Assembly (NCBI RefSeq): GCF_007995085.1
Contig: NZ_VOQS01000003.1
Coordinates: 2,728,001 to 2,792,000, forward strand
From: Paraburkholderia azotifigens
GTDB lineage: Bacteria > Pseudomonadota > Gammaproteobacteria > Burkholderiales > Burkholderiaceae
Length of the DNA stretch: 64,000 nucleotides
Direction: 5' to 3'
Position numbers and translations under genes: made by a program. Of this stretch, positions 7,612-15,934 are shown one piece after another. The first letter of the stretch is position 1. The number at the start of each line of letters is the position of its first letter. Under the pieces are notes generated by a model. It was not told the origin of the DNA. It worked only from the letters and a program-made list of their open reading frames with translations, and searched no databases.

Positions 7612-9084
7612 TCAGGGGCTTCTCGTCTCAACAGCGGAGAGCGGCAGCAGAACGGTCAATGCGAAGCCTTGACCGGGAGCGGTCCGGACGGTTAGTTCGC
7701 CGCTCAAGGCCGCGACTCGTTCGCGCATACCCATCAAACCAAACGAGCCTGGAGACGGTCGCAAACCGTTCTGGCAACCGCGCCCATTGTCGACGATACG
7801 CACGACGCAATGCGGGTTGCTGCGCGCGATCTCCAGCGTCACCCGGCTCGCGCCGGCATGACGTGCCACGTTGGTCAACGCCTCCTGAACAATTCGAAAC
7901 ACGGCCGTGGAACTGTCATCGTTGAAGTCGATGTCGTCCGCGTCGATATGCTGAACGACGTAGATCGCGTATCGCGACGAAAACCGTTCTATGAACCACT
8001 CTATAGCTGGCAGCAGACCCAGATCGTCGAGCATGGCGGGGCGCAGGTCGGTCGCTATGCGTCGTACGGAAACGACCATCTGATCGATTAGCGCATAGAC
8101 GTTGCTCATATCGATGCTTCCCGTCGTCGGGTCGACATTTCCGGCAAGACTGCAATTTTTCGCGCATTCGATTTTTAGCGCCGCCAGTTGCTGGCCGAAG
8201 TCGTCATGCAGTTCGCGTGCAATCCGGGTTTTTTCCTCCTCGCGGGCGCGCTGGATGTTCGCCGAAAGCCGCTTCAGTTCTTCTTGCGATGCCCGCAGCG
8301 CTTCGTCGGCCAGTCGACGCTCCGTGACGTCGATAATCCATCCGACCATGCGGTAGGCTTCTCCGGACTCATTCCACAGTGCCTGGCCTCTCGCGTGTAT
8401 CCAACGGTATTCATCCGTTTTTGTGCGTATGCGGTATTCGATTTCATAGGCGCATCTTTGCGCGAGGTGTTCCGCGAGTTGTGTCCTGACTCGTTCGACG
8501 TCGTCGGGATGTATCAGATCGAGGACAAGTTGGTGGTCGTTGGGCAGTTCGTGCACCTCGTACCCCACGATTTCCCTGAATTGGGGCGACAGATAGACTG
8601 CACCTGTCTGTGGATTCCAATCCCACAGTCCGGCGCTTGCGCCCCTCACTGCCAGCTGGAATCGCTCCTCGCTTTCCTTCAGCGCTATCGCGATCCGATG
8701 GCGCTCTATCGCATAGCGTATGGCGCGGCCGAGCTCCGACGAACTGATGTCCCGCTTCGACAGATAGTCCTGTGCGCCTTCCTGAATAGCCCTCAATCCC
8801 ACCGACATATCTTCCAGTCCGGTCAGCACCAGTACGGGCAGTTGGGCCGCATGCTGCTGCAACGTTCTGAACGTGCCGATTCCTTGTGCGTCGGGCAACC
8901 CGAGGTCCAGGAGCACGATATCGAATTGACTCGACTGAATCTTGCTGCATGCGTCCGACAACAGGGTCGCATGGATCAGCCGATGCTGGAAATCCAGCAC
9001 ATCAGACAGTGCTTCCTTGATCAGCAAAGCGTCCGTGGGGCTGTCCTCGACGAGCAGGATTCGGACTTCTGGCAGCTCGTTCAT
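7612..9084 (-). CDS. Hybrid sensor: receiver-PAS-HisKA_3 histidine kinase (NarX/DegS-like catalytic part)
   Basis: 490 residues. It begins with a receiver domain (1-125) whose phospho-acceptor is Asp60 in FDIVLLDLGLPD, with Lys110 in YLSKRD. A PAS domain follows (about 137-257, ending VGWIIDVTERRLADEALRAS). Then comes a HisKA_3 dimerisation domain with His293 in IARELHDDFGQQLAALK and a HATPase_c domain with EALTNVARHAGAS and VDNGRG. Kinases of this class normally phosphorylate NarL/FixJ regulators; one lies at 14328. Its ATG overlaps the stop of the receiver gene upstream by 4 nt, so the two are translationally coupled. No haem or cysteine sensor motif is visible. Confidence 0.9.
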   Translation of the reverse strand: MNELPEVRILLVEDSPTDALLIKEALSDVLDFQHRLIHATLLSDACSKIQSSQFDIVLLDLGLPDAQGIGTFRTLQQHAAQLPVLVLTGLEDMSVGLRAIQEGAQDYLSKRDISSSELGRAIRYAIERHRIAIALKESEERFQLAVRGASAGLWDWNPQTGAVYLSPQFREIVGYEVHELPNDHQLVLDLIHPDDVERVRTQLAEHLAQRCAYEIEYRIRTKTDEYRWIHARGQALWNESGEAYRMVGWIIDVTERRLADEALRASQEELKRLSANIQRAREEEKTRIARELHDDFGQQLAALKIECAKNCSLAGNVDPTTGSIDMSNVYALIDQMVVSVRRIATDLRPAMLDDLGLLPAIEWFIERFSSRYAIYVVQHIDADDIDFNDDSSTAVFRIVQEALTNVARHAGASRVTLEIARSNPHCVVRIVDNGRGCQNGLRPSPGSFGLMGMRERVAALSGELTVRTAPGQGFALTVLLPLSAVETRSP

Positions 9085-9533
9085 GATCTGGCGGAGGGCA
9101 GAGTCACCACGCCAAACCAGAACTCGCTGATTCTGCGTACAACCTCTATAAATCGGTTGAAGTCGACTGGCTTGGTGATATAGCAGTTCGCATGCAGTCC
9201 ATATGTCCTCGCCACATCTTCTTCCGATTTGGAAGTCGTCAACACGACGACGGGGATGTTCATCAGTTCGGGATCTGCCTTCAGTTCCTGGAGAACTTCG
9301 CGGCCACTCTTTTTAGGAAGGTTGAGATCGAGAATGATCAATCCGGGGCGAGGTGCGTTGCCATGCTTTCCTTCGCGCCTCAGGAATTCCATCGCCGCGA
9401 CCCCATCTTCGGCGACATGCAACGGATTGAGCAACTTGTAGTAATCGAACGCTTCACGCGTAATCATGACGTCAGTCGGGCTATCCTCAACGAGAAGGAT
9501 ATGGATCAGATCGTCGGCGGTCTGGGTATGCAT
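9081..9533 (-). CDS. Single-domain response regulator (CheY/Rcp1-like)
   Basis: 150 residues, a lone receiver with no output domain. Acidic pocket ILLVEDSPTD, phospho-acceptor Asp69 in LIILDLNLPKKSG, conserved Thr in VVVLTTSKSEED and Lys in CYITKPVDF. The LPKKSG and CYITKPVDF features are those of the Rcp1-type receivers that partner bacteriophytochrome and PAS kinases. It sits between two kinases on one transcript: 3 nt after the stop of the upstream PAS kinase, and overlapping the start of the downstream hybrid kinase. It probably relays phosphate between them. Confidence 0.9.
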   Translation of the reverse strand: MHTQTADDLIHILLVEDSPTDVMITREAFDYYKLLNPLHVAEDGVAAMEFLRREGKHGNAPRPGLIILDLNLPKKSGREVLQELKADPELMNIPVVVLTTSKSEEDVARTYGLHANCYITKPVDFNRFIEVVRRISEFWFGVVTLPSARS

Positions 9534-9536
9534 GAA

Positions 9537-11047
9537 CTACCCCCCCGAGTTGTGCTGTGACGGGATACGGTCTTCCGTTCCCGCGTGAAGCGTGAAGAAG
9601 ACTGTCGTGCCGTTGCCCGGTTCGGACTCGACCCAGATGCGGCCTCCGTGCTGCTCGACGATACGCTTGCATAGCGCAAGGCCGATCCCTGTCCCCGGGT
9701 AGTCGGCCCGGGAATGAAGACGCTGAAAAATCATGAATATGCGGTCGAAGTATTGCGCGTCGATGCCGATTCCATTGTCCTTCACCGAAATCACCCAACT
9801 GTCGCCTTCACGCGTTGCAACGACGTCGACGCAGACAGCCCGATCGGCCTGCCGGAACTTGACCGCATTGCCGATCAGATTCTGAAAGAGCAGTGCGATT
9901 TGCGTCGGAATCGCCATGACGGAAGGCAGTGCCCCCGAGTGATCTGCGCACCGGACTCGTGCAGCACGACGCTCAAGCTTTTCAGCGCCATGTCGAGTGC
10001 GTCGGCACATTCGGTCAATTGCGGAATTGCGCCTGATCGTCCGACCCGGGAATACGAGAGCAAGTCGTCAATCAGCTTTTGCATCCGCGTGGCACCATCC
10101 ACGGCATGCATGATGAACTCATCTGCACGTGCGTCGAGCTGCCCTTGATAGCGGCGCTGGAGCAGCTGAAGCGGGCCCGCGACGGCACGTAACGGTTCCT
10201 GAAGATCGTGGGACGCCACGTACGCAAACTGTTCGAGATCCTGGTTCGAGCGCGCAAGCTCTTCCGTCCTGCGGATGAGTTCCTGCTCGGCGCGCTTTCT
10301 CTCCGAGATGTCGACAATGGCGGCAATCACGAAGTTTTCGTTGGAGGTGCGCACGGGGTTGAGACCGATCTCCACAGGAAACTCCATACCGTCCTGACGC
10401 CGGCCGTACAGGTCACGCCCCATGCCCATCGGGCGTGGTTTCAGATCATGCAGATAGGCGGACCGGGACACCTGATGGCCTGTCCGAAAGCGTTCCGGCA
10501 CAAGCGTTTCGATGGACTTCCCGAACAACTGGTCGCGACGGTAACCGAACAGATTTTCGGTCTGCGCATTCACGAGGACGATCTTTCCTTCCTGGTCCAC
10601 CATCACCATCGCATTGGGCGCTGCTTCCACCACTTGCCGGAAGCGCTCCTCCAGACGTCTGCGTTCGGTGATATCGACGATGGCGGCCAGTACGAATATG
10701 CCCTCGTTCGTCGTAACCGGGTTCAGCCCGATTTCGACGGGAACTTCGGTACCGTCCTTTCGTAGCGCAAAAAGGTCGCGGCCCGTCCCCATCGGTCTGC
10801 TGCTAAGGTTGCCGTAGAACATGTTGCGATAGTCGGGATGCGCGCCGCGCAGACGCTCGGGCACCAGCCTGTCGACACTGCTCCCGACGAGTTCGTCGCG
10901 CGGATAGCCGAACAGCCTTTCCGCCTGCGCGTTGACTAGAACGATCAGACCGTCCCGGTCGGCCATGACCATCGCGTTGGGCGCAGCTTCCACGACTTGC
11001 CGGAAGAGTTCGTGAGTCAGGCTGCTTAACTGCTTGTACGGCTCCAT
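9537..11047 (-). pseudogene. PAS-PAS histidine kinase, interrupted by a one-base frameshift
   Basis: The combined product would be about 503 residues. Residues 15-130 and 136-251 are two near-identical PAS domains, followed by HisKA with His280 in FAYVASHDLQEPLRAVAG. The HATPase part ([30 protein letters not shown]) lies in the next frame. The break is at the C-run 9932-9936: one extra base (six instead of five) restores a continuous reading ...[19 protein letters not shown] at 11047 has GGAG 5 nt upstream; an in-frame ATG at 11131 is weaker. It may be a real pseudogene, a sequencing slip or a slippage site. It is the first gene of the kinase-receiver-kinase operon. Confidence 0.8.
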
Positions 11048-11400
11048 TCGATCTCCGTCGTTTAAAGAAGCAACCAGCACGTCGACGCTGCCTGGCCGCG
11101 GCGCCGCTCGTGCCACGGGGCGGTAGCTCATTTATAGCCTACGCACATACGAAATATGATCGCTCGTTTCCGCTTCGTTGTGTGCTGTCGTCACAGCTTC
11201 GCCTCGCCAGAGAGGACATTCGGGTTTTCCCTTTCCCGCGGCGGCCGTACGAGGGGGAGCCCGGAACCGCCATGCCCTTGTGAGCGTGGTCGAAGCGATT
11301 GATACAAGTCAACGACGACAGTTCTGTGCACGCCATGATGTCTGGGTGGCGTGCGTGGCTCGCATGGCGCGCTGAAAGTCGGCATCGAACGGAGGCGAAG
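11048..11400. other. Divergent intergenic region, kinase operon / hibernation factor
   Basis: 353 nt between the kinase ATG and the hibernation-factor ATG. It holds one FNR-type box (11299-11312) nearer the plus-strand gene. I see no further open frame with coding character. Confidence 0.6.
11299..11312. promoter_or_regulatory. FNR-type box upstream of the hibernation factor gene
   Basis: TTGAT-ACAA-GTCAA, nine of ten consensus positions. The centre is 96 nt upstream of the ATG at 11401. Confidence 0.7.
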
Positions 11401-11721
11401 ATGGGTATTGGCATGCAGATCGTCTACCTGGGCTTCTGTGGGACGGCGCGACTGGAAGGCGAGGCTGCCGCGCAACTGGTACGGCTGGAACGCTACAGCG
11501 GGCTGCTTTCAAATTGCCATCTGGCAATCGAACAGGTGCATTCAGCATCGGCCAGGCCGAGCTACGACGTCCGCCTCGATCTGATCACTCGCACGCGCGA
11601 CTTCAAACCCATCGAACATTGTTCAAGCGAAGACGCGGAACAGGCGGTCCGCTGCGCGTTCGACGCTGCGGAAAGGGAACTTCAGGCGGCCGAGAATGCG
11701 GCGAAGCATCGGCGGCAATGA
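11401..11721 (+). CDS. Ribosome-associated hibernation factor family protein (HPF/RaiA-like)
   Basis: 106 residues with a single S30AE-type fold: a first strand (MQIVYLGFCG), a helix (EGEAAAQLVRLERYSGLLS), then strands NCHLAIEQVHS and YDVRLDLITR and a final helix (DAEQAVRCAFDAAERELQ). This is the order seen in HPF, RaiA and the old sigma-54 modulation family. Such proteins sit in the decoding centre of stalled ribosomes and protect them in stationary or anoxic cells. It lacks the C-terminal dimerisation domain of long HPF. ATG at 11401 has GGAGG 6-7 nt upstream. An FNR box precedes it. The similarity is by pattern; confidence moderate. Confidence 0.7.
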   Translation: MGIGMQIVYLGFCGTARLEGEAAAQLVRLERYSGLLSNCHLAIEQVHSASARPSYDVRLDLITRTRDFKPIEHCSSEDAEQAVRCAFDAAERELQAAENAAKHRRQ

Positions 11722-11780
11722 CGTCGGGCCGATGCAGGCAAGTCAGCGACCGCCCCTGGCGATCACGCCCGTTCCCGGGT

Positions 11781-12125
11781 TCATTGCGACATGACCCACT
11801 CGATCAGTTTGTGCGCATCTTCGGCAGACAACGCGCCGCCACGTTCGGGCGGCAGTGGCATGGGCGTGTCTCCCCAATGCGCGCGACCGCCTTTTCTCAG
11901 CTTGATTTCGAGCATCGCCTTCGCATCGGGCACATCCCGATACCGGTCCGCGATCTGACGAAACGAAGGCGCAAGAAAGGGCGCATCTGACGTGTGACAG
12001 AACATGCAATGCTGCTGGTCGACCAGTTCGGTCGGTTCATCGACTCGCGCATTGGCCGTGTTCATTCCAGTGAAAATGAAAACCGCAATGCTGGTATGCA
12101 GGAAAAAGCAGCGGGCGAGGCTCAC
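11781..12125 (-). CDS. Small secreted c-type cytochrome
   Basis: 114 residues. It has an N-terminal signal segment (SLARCFFLHTSIAVFIFTG), then one haem c motif CMFCH with a preceding QQH. A likely axial Met lies in WGDTPMPLPPERGG and a C-terminal helix in EDAHKLIEWVMS, the layout of cytochrome c551/c552-type class I proteins. It would carry electrons in the periplasm. The start is GTG at 12125, with AAGGAG 7 nt upstream. It follows the Acg-type nitroreductase gene by 48 nt on the same strand and is probably co-transcribed from the FNR box at 13276. Confidence 0.85.
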   Translation of the reverse strand: MSLARCFFLHTSIAVFIFTGMNTANARVDEPTELVDQQHCMFCHTSDAPFLAPSFRQIADRYRDVPDAKAMLEIKLRKGGRAHWGDTPMPLPPERGGALSAEDAHKLIEWVMSQ

Positions 12126-12173
12126 GACAAGGCTCCTTGATGGATTGGCAATGCGAGGTGAACGGATTTCGCA

Positions 12174-13205
12174 TCAGTCGAGAATGGTCGACAAAGATCG
12201 TCTCGGCGAATGGTCGACGTGCGGACCGCGGCCCATACGCAGCAGCAGCTGCGGTATCGCATCGATGTTCAGCAGCGCTGCGAGCGCTTCTCTCAGCGAC
12301 GTGACTTCGATAGGCTGATTGAGGTACGAGGCGGTCACTCCCCTCGACGCCGCGAGCAGCAGCATGCGTTCGAGCGCCTGGCCGGTCGCCAGCCAGGCCT
12401 CGCGGTCGTCGCGTACCGTTGCGATGCCGACGAACAGCGGCGACCCTTCGACAAGCCGCTGATGCGTGGCCGGGGCGCCGACACCGACGTCGAACACGCG
12501 AACGACCGACGTGACCAGCGGCGCCGCGATATCAAGCAGCCCGCCGACAGCCGCGCCGTACGCGGGCATACCGTCGTTCCGGCGGCTCGAATGAATCCAG
12601 CTCGCAAGCTCTCTGCGAAACCGTGCGTCGGCAAATTGCGCGGAGTCCGCCTCGGCGATCAACTGGGCGATCGCCTGACGCGCGGTCTCCGCGTCCACGC
12701 AGGTCGCGATGGCGCCTTCCGCATCGCAGGCCGCGACCAGTTCCGTTTGCAGTTGCGGATCGACGGGTTCGTTGGCGAATGGCGCGCGGGTTGTGACGCG
12801 GGTCGTCAATGCACTGAACAGAGTGGCGAGTTCCGCGTCGAGATGCCCGTCTCGCGAGACACGCAGCTGCACGACGATATCGGGGTCGAACTCGGAGGGG
12901 AACACGGTGATTGCATAGGACAGCCCGAAATAGCTCAATGCGACTCGCAGGTTAAGCACGGCTGCACCACAACTTATGAGCAGTTCACGATCAAACGGAT
13001 CGACAACGGGCAACGCCCGCGTCCGGTCCGCGCACACCTGGACCGTAGAGCCGTCGACGATGAACCGCCAGGGCTGTGTGTTGTGATTGGAGGGGGCGAG
13101 AATGGCGTACTGAAGTGCAAATCGCAACTGTTGTTCAAGCGACGCACGAGCATCGAAGTCCGTCTCGTTCAGCTCCCATGCGCGGAGGGTTATCGCGTTG
13201 TTCAT
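12174..13205 (-). CDS. Acg-family nitroreductase-fold flavoprotein
   Basis: 343 residues, longer than ordinary nitroreductases, matching the two-lobed Acg family. Landmarks are LQYAILAPSNHNTQPWRFIV (residues about 29-48, the FMN-site signature of Acg), ISCGAAVLNLRVAL and the C-terminal RMGRGPHVDHSPRR. Acg is a DosR-regulated protein in Mycobacterium tuberculosis and is thought to sequester FMN. ATG at 13205 has AAGGAA upstream; an in-frame ATG at 13265 would add a polar 20 residues. An FNR-type box lies 77 nt upstream. Confidence 0.85.
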   Translation of the reverse strand: MNNAITLRAWELNETDFDARASLEQQLRFALQYAILAPSNHNTQPWRFIVDGSTVQVCADRTRALPVVDPFDRELLISCGAAVLNLRVALSYFGLSYAITVFPSEFDPDIVVQLRVSRDGHLDAELATLFSALTTRVTTRAPFANEPVDPQLQTELVAACDAEGAIATCVDAETARQAIAQLIAEADSAQFADARFRRELASWIHSSRRNDGMPAYGAAVGGLLDIAAPLVTSVVRVFDVGVGAPATHQRLVEGSPLFVGIATVRDDREAWLATGQALERMLLLAASRGVTASYLNQPIEVTSLREALAALLNIDAIPQLLLRMGRGPHVDHSPRRSLSTILD

Positions 13206-13275
13206 GTCAGATATTCCTTGGCCCGTGCGACGATGGCGCTGTTCGCATTCATCGTCGCATGTCATGGCAACTCAT

Positions 13276-13289
13276 CTTTGAGACAAATC
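13276..13289. promoter_or_regulatory. FNR-type box upstream of the Acg-like gene
   Basis: TTGAG-ACAA-ATCAA, nine of ten consensus positions. The centre is 77 nt upstream of the start at 13205 and 84 nt after the fnr-like gene's stop. Confidence 0.7.
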
Positions 13290-13372
13290 AAGGTCTTGAT
13301 TGACACCATCAGCCCGTGCGCCTCTCGTCTCTCGTGCCACTGAACCGGCAGCGTCCGTTTACCGTCGTGCGC

Positions 13373-14158
13373 TCAGACCTTCGCGAGGCGCTCGGGGTCG
13401 ACGATCCGGACCGTCTTGCCGTTTGCTCGAACGAGATGCTCGCGCTGAAACTTCGAAAACATGCGGCTTACGGTTTCGAGCTTCATTCCGAGGTAACAAC
13501 CGATTTCCTCGCGTGTCATGCGCAGATTGAACTCGGCGGCCGAGAATCCGCGCGTCTTGAAGCGCCGGGAGAGATTGAGAAGAAACGAAGCTACGCGCTG
13601 TTCTGCCGACATGGTGCCGAGCAGCATCATCTGCACGGACTCACGCACGATTTCGCCGCTCATCATCTGATAGATGTGATGCTGCATCGACTTTACCTCG
13701 CGGCAGATGATCTCGAGTTGCGCGAACGGAATAATGCAGACAACGCTGTCCTCGAGCGCGATCGCATCGCAGTTGTGCTGGCCGGCGCAGACGCCGTCGA
13801 ACCCGAGCGCGTCGCCCGCGATCTCGAAGCCCGTCACATGCTCGCGACCGTCGCGGTGCATGACGACCGTTTTGAACGAGCCGGCTCGTATCGCGTAGAT
13901 GCTCTTGAAATGGTCGCCGGCACGATACAGCGTGTCGCCGCGTTTAACGGCCCTCGTCGTGCAGATGACTGCGTCGAGTTTCGACAGATCGTCTGCGCTC
14001 AGATCGGCCGGCATGCAGATGGAGCGCATCGAACACGACGAGCAGCGCGTCGTGGCCGGGCGCGTCGGGTTGCACGGCTCGACGGGCCGAATCGGAATAA
14101 TCTCGGCAGTCGCGTGTTCCGGGACGTGACTGGAAGCCAGCGTGTTTGCGTCAAACAT
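13373..14158 (-). CDS. fnr: FNR/ANR-type oxygen-responsive transcription factor
   Basis: 261 residues of the CRP-FNR superfamily. N-terminal cysteines 39, 42 and 48 form CX2CX5C, and Cys141 in SVVCIIPF aligns with E. coli FNR Cys122, so all four [4Fe-4S] ligands are present. A cyclic-nucleotide-binding-like barrel follows (LYRAGDHFKSIYAIRAGSFK). The recognition helix MKLETVSRMFSKFQ carries Glu228, Ser231 and Arg232, the residues FNR uses to read TTGAT. Extra cysteines at 124 and 130 are unusual. ATG at 14158 has GAGGAG upstream. It is the obvious controller of the 20 FNR-type boxes found in this window. Confidence 0.93.
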   Translation of the reverse strand: MFDANTLASSHVPEHATAEIIPIRPVEPCNPTRPATTRCSSCSMRSICMPADLSADDLSKLDAVICTTRAVKRGDTLYRAGDHFKSIYAIRAGSFKTVVMHRDGREHVTGFEIAGDALGFDGVCAGQHNCDAIALEDSVVCIIPFAQLEIICREVKSMQHHIYQMMSGEIVRESVQMMLLGTMSAEQRVASFLLNLSRRFKTRGFSAAEFNLRMTREEIGCYLGMKLETVSRMFSKFQREHLVRANGKTVRIVDPERLAKV

Positions 14159-14203
14159 GTTTGTCTCCTCAACCCTCGTCTGCGCGCGCATGTGCGCGGC
14201 GCT

Positions 14204-14217
14204 TTGCGATGAATCAA
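14204..14217. promoter_or_regulatory. Weak FNR-like site upstream of the fnr-like gene
   Basis: TTGCG-ATGA-ATCAA has one perfect half-site and one poor one. The centre is 52 nt before the ATG at 14158. Possible autoregulation, low confidence. Confidence 0.3.
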
Positions 14218-14327
14218 GTATCGGCGCGCTTATCGCAAAAAAACATCGGAGGCGCTTGAAGAGGAGATAGGACGCGAGGTAATCAAACTAGGAAAATTCC
14301 TACCAACGCTGACAAACAAACGGCTAT

Positions 14328-14972
14328 CTATAACTCGTCGTCATCGACGAGCTTGTAACGAATCGCATAACGCACGAGCGCGTTCTCATTTGGCAACTGC
14401 ATTTTCTCGAGCACGCGCGTTTTGTGGGTGCTGACGGTCTTGACGCTCACACATAGTTCGTGGGCGATCTCCGTAATGCTCTGACCGGATACGATTCGTC
14501 TGAAGACATCGAACTCCCGATCCGAAAGACGTTGATGCGGTAACGCTTCCGCGGGCTCGTTGAGGGTTTGGGCGAAGCGTTCAGCCATTGCCAGGCTGAT
14601 GTACACGCCGCCACCGGCTATCTTTGTGACCGCGTTGACGAGTTCCCCACTCGCGCTTTCCTTCGTCAGATAGCCGGCCGCGCCCGCCTTGAATGCGCGC
14701 ACCGCGTACTGCTGCTCAGCGTGCATCGTCAGCACGAGGATGCGCAGCGCGGGTTGCTCGTCCTTGATCTGCTTGATGAGTTCGATGCCGTTGCGACCGG
14801 GCATGGTCAGGTCCAGAACCAGCACGTGCGCTTGCGTGGAGCGAATGAGCGCGATGGTGGTCGCGCCATCCCACGCTTCGCCGGCCACCTCGAAGCCGCT
14901 TGCGTTCTGAAGTATGTGGCGCAAGCCGTCGCGTACGAGTGCGTGGTCGTCCGCCAACAGTACCTTGATCAT
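14328..14972 (-). CDS. NarL/FixJ-family response regulator
   Basis: 214 residues. The receiver domain holds phospho-acceptor Asp54 in HVLVLDLTMPGRNG, with Lys in GYLTKESASG. The LuxR-type DNA-binding domain runs over about 148-208 (LSDREFDVFRRIVSGQSITE, then LCVSVKTVSTHKTRVLEKMQ). Such regulators pair with HisKA_3 kinases; the hybrid kinase at 7612 is the best candidate partner in the window. ATG at 14972 is chosen because the receiver begins there and AGGAAG lies upstream. It is a single-gene unit next to the fnr-like gene. Confidence 0.92.
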   Translation of the reverse strand: MIKVLLADDHALVRDGLRHILQNASGFEVAGEAWDGATTIALIRSTQAHVLVLDLTMPGRNGIELIKQIKDEQPALRILVLTMHAEQQYAVRAFKAGAAGYLTKESASGELVNAVTKIAGGGVYISLAMAERFAQTLNEPAEALPHQRLSDREFDVFRRIVSGQSITEIAHELCVSVKTVSTHKTRVLEKMQLPNENALVRYAIRYKLVDDDEL

Positions 14973-15293
14973 GGTTGCGTTTCTTCCTGTCTGACAGATT
15001 GCAGGGGGAAACTTGACCGTTTTTGCAAAATTGCGGTCTGTCGCGCCGATCGGGCATTGGGCGGGACAAAGCATCGATATGTTCCGATTCTACGCGTTTG
15101 CATGTCACGCGCGTGACCCTAAATAATTTACTTTTTGTGCGCTTACATAAAAAATGGCTCGCGTGCCGTATTTGCGGGACCAGCGTCCGGTTGACCTGAG
15201 TCAATCGGTGACGTCGAGACAGGAACACACTGCCTTTCATGCGCATCGATACCCGTTTCCAGGTGGCCGACGCATCACGACGGGAGGTTGATC
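14973..15293. other. Divergent intergenic region, NarL-type regulator / UspA
   Basis: 321 nt. It contains an AT-rich stretch (15118-15155) that could hold a promoter and one FNR-type box at 15191-15204. No coding frame with gene-like character is seen. Confidence 0.5.
15191..15204. promoter_or_regulatory. FNR-type box upstream of a UspA gene
   Basis: TTGAC-CTGA-GTCAA, a perfect inverted repeat with eight of ten consensus positions. The centre is 96 nt upstream of the ATG at 15294. Confidence 0.65.
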
Positions 15294-15764
15294 ATGTATG
15301 ACCGGATTCTTGTTGCGCTTGACGACAGCGCGAGCGCGCAGATGGCGCTCGGTGAAGCGGTCAGGCTCGCGAAACTCTCTCGCGGCGTGGTGTATGCGCT
15401 GTCGGTCGTGGACCGCGGCCGATGGCCCGCGGAGGCAACCGCACGGTACGACTTCGAACCCGAACCGTCGGCCGCGTCGAACGCCGCCACGCGCATATTC
15501 GACGAGGCGAACGCGCTGTTTCGGGAGTCGGGCGTCAGTGGGAAGACGCGCGCAATCGATGCATATGGTGAAACTGTCCCGGAAGTGCTCGCTCGCGCGG
15601 CGGAAGAATGCGATGCCGATATCATCGTGATGGGTACGCACGGAAGGCGGGGCGCGCAGCGGTTTTTCCTCGGCAGCGTCGCGGAGTCGCTCGTGCGTTC
15701 GTCGCAGAGGCCTGTCCTGCTGGTCCGGCATGATGGTTCAGGCGACGCTCAAGCGAAAGCGTGA
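15294..15764 (+). CDS. Universal stress protein, single UspA domain
   Basis: 156 residues, one Usp fold. It begins MYDRILVALDDSASAQMALG. Near the end it carries the ATP-binding motif GTHGRRGAQRFFLGSVAE (G-2X-G-9X-G-S), so it belongs to the ATP-binding Usp branch, which forms dimers in the cytosol under starvation or anoxia. ATG at 15294 has GGGAGG upstream; a TTG 6 nt earlier is in frame but less likely. First of six usp genes in the window, and transcribed alone. Confidence 0.9.
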   Translation: MYDRILVALDDSASAQMALGEAVRLAKLSRGVVYALSVVDRGRWPAEATARYDFEPEPSAASNAATRIFDEANALFRESGVSGKTRAIDAYGETVPEVLARAAEECDADIIVMGTHGRRGAQRFFLGSVAESLVRSSQRPVLLVRHDGSGDAQAKA

Positions 15765-15846
15765 CGCGTCGCAATAACGCGGCGTCTCGTTCATGCACGT
15801 GCGGCTCGCACGCGACTCTTCTGTCGCCTTGCCTGTGCGGCCGCGC

Positions 15847-15882
15847 GGTGTGACGCCGACCGACGCGCATCGGTGTCACACC
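15847..15882. terminator. Hairpin between convergent usp genes
   Basis: GGTGTGACGCCGA (15847-15859) pairs with TCGGTGTCACACC (15870-15882) with one mismatch and a 10-nt loop. It lies midway between two convergent usp genes and could end both transcripts. No long T-run. Confidence 0.5.
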
Positions 15883-15934
15883 ATTGTCTGCGTCGGCGCC
15901 GGTCTCACGCCGATGCGATGGCGTTCACTCAATC

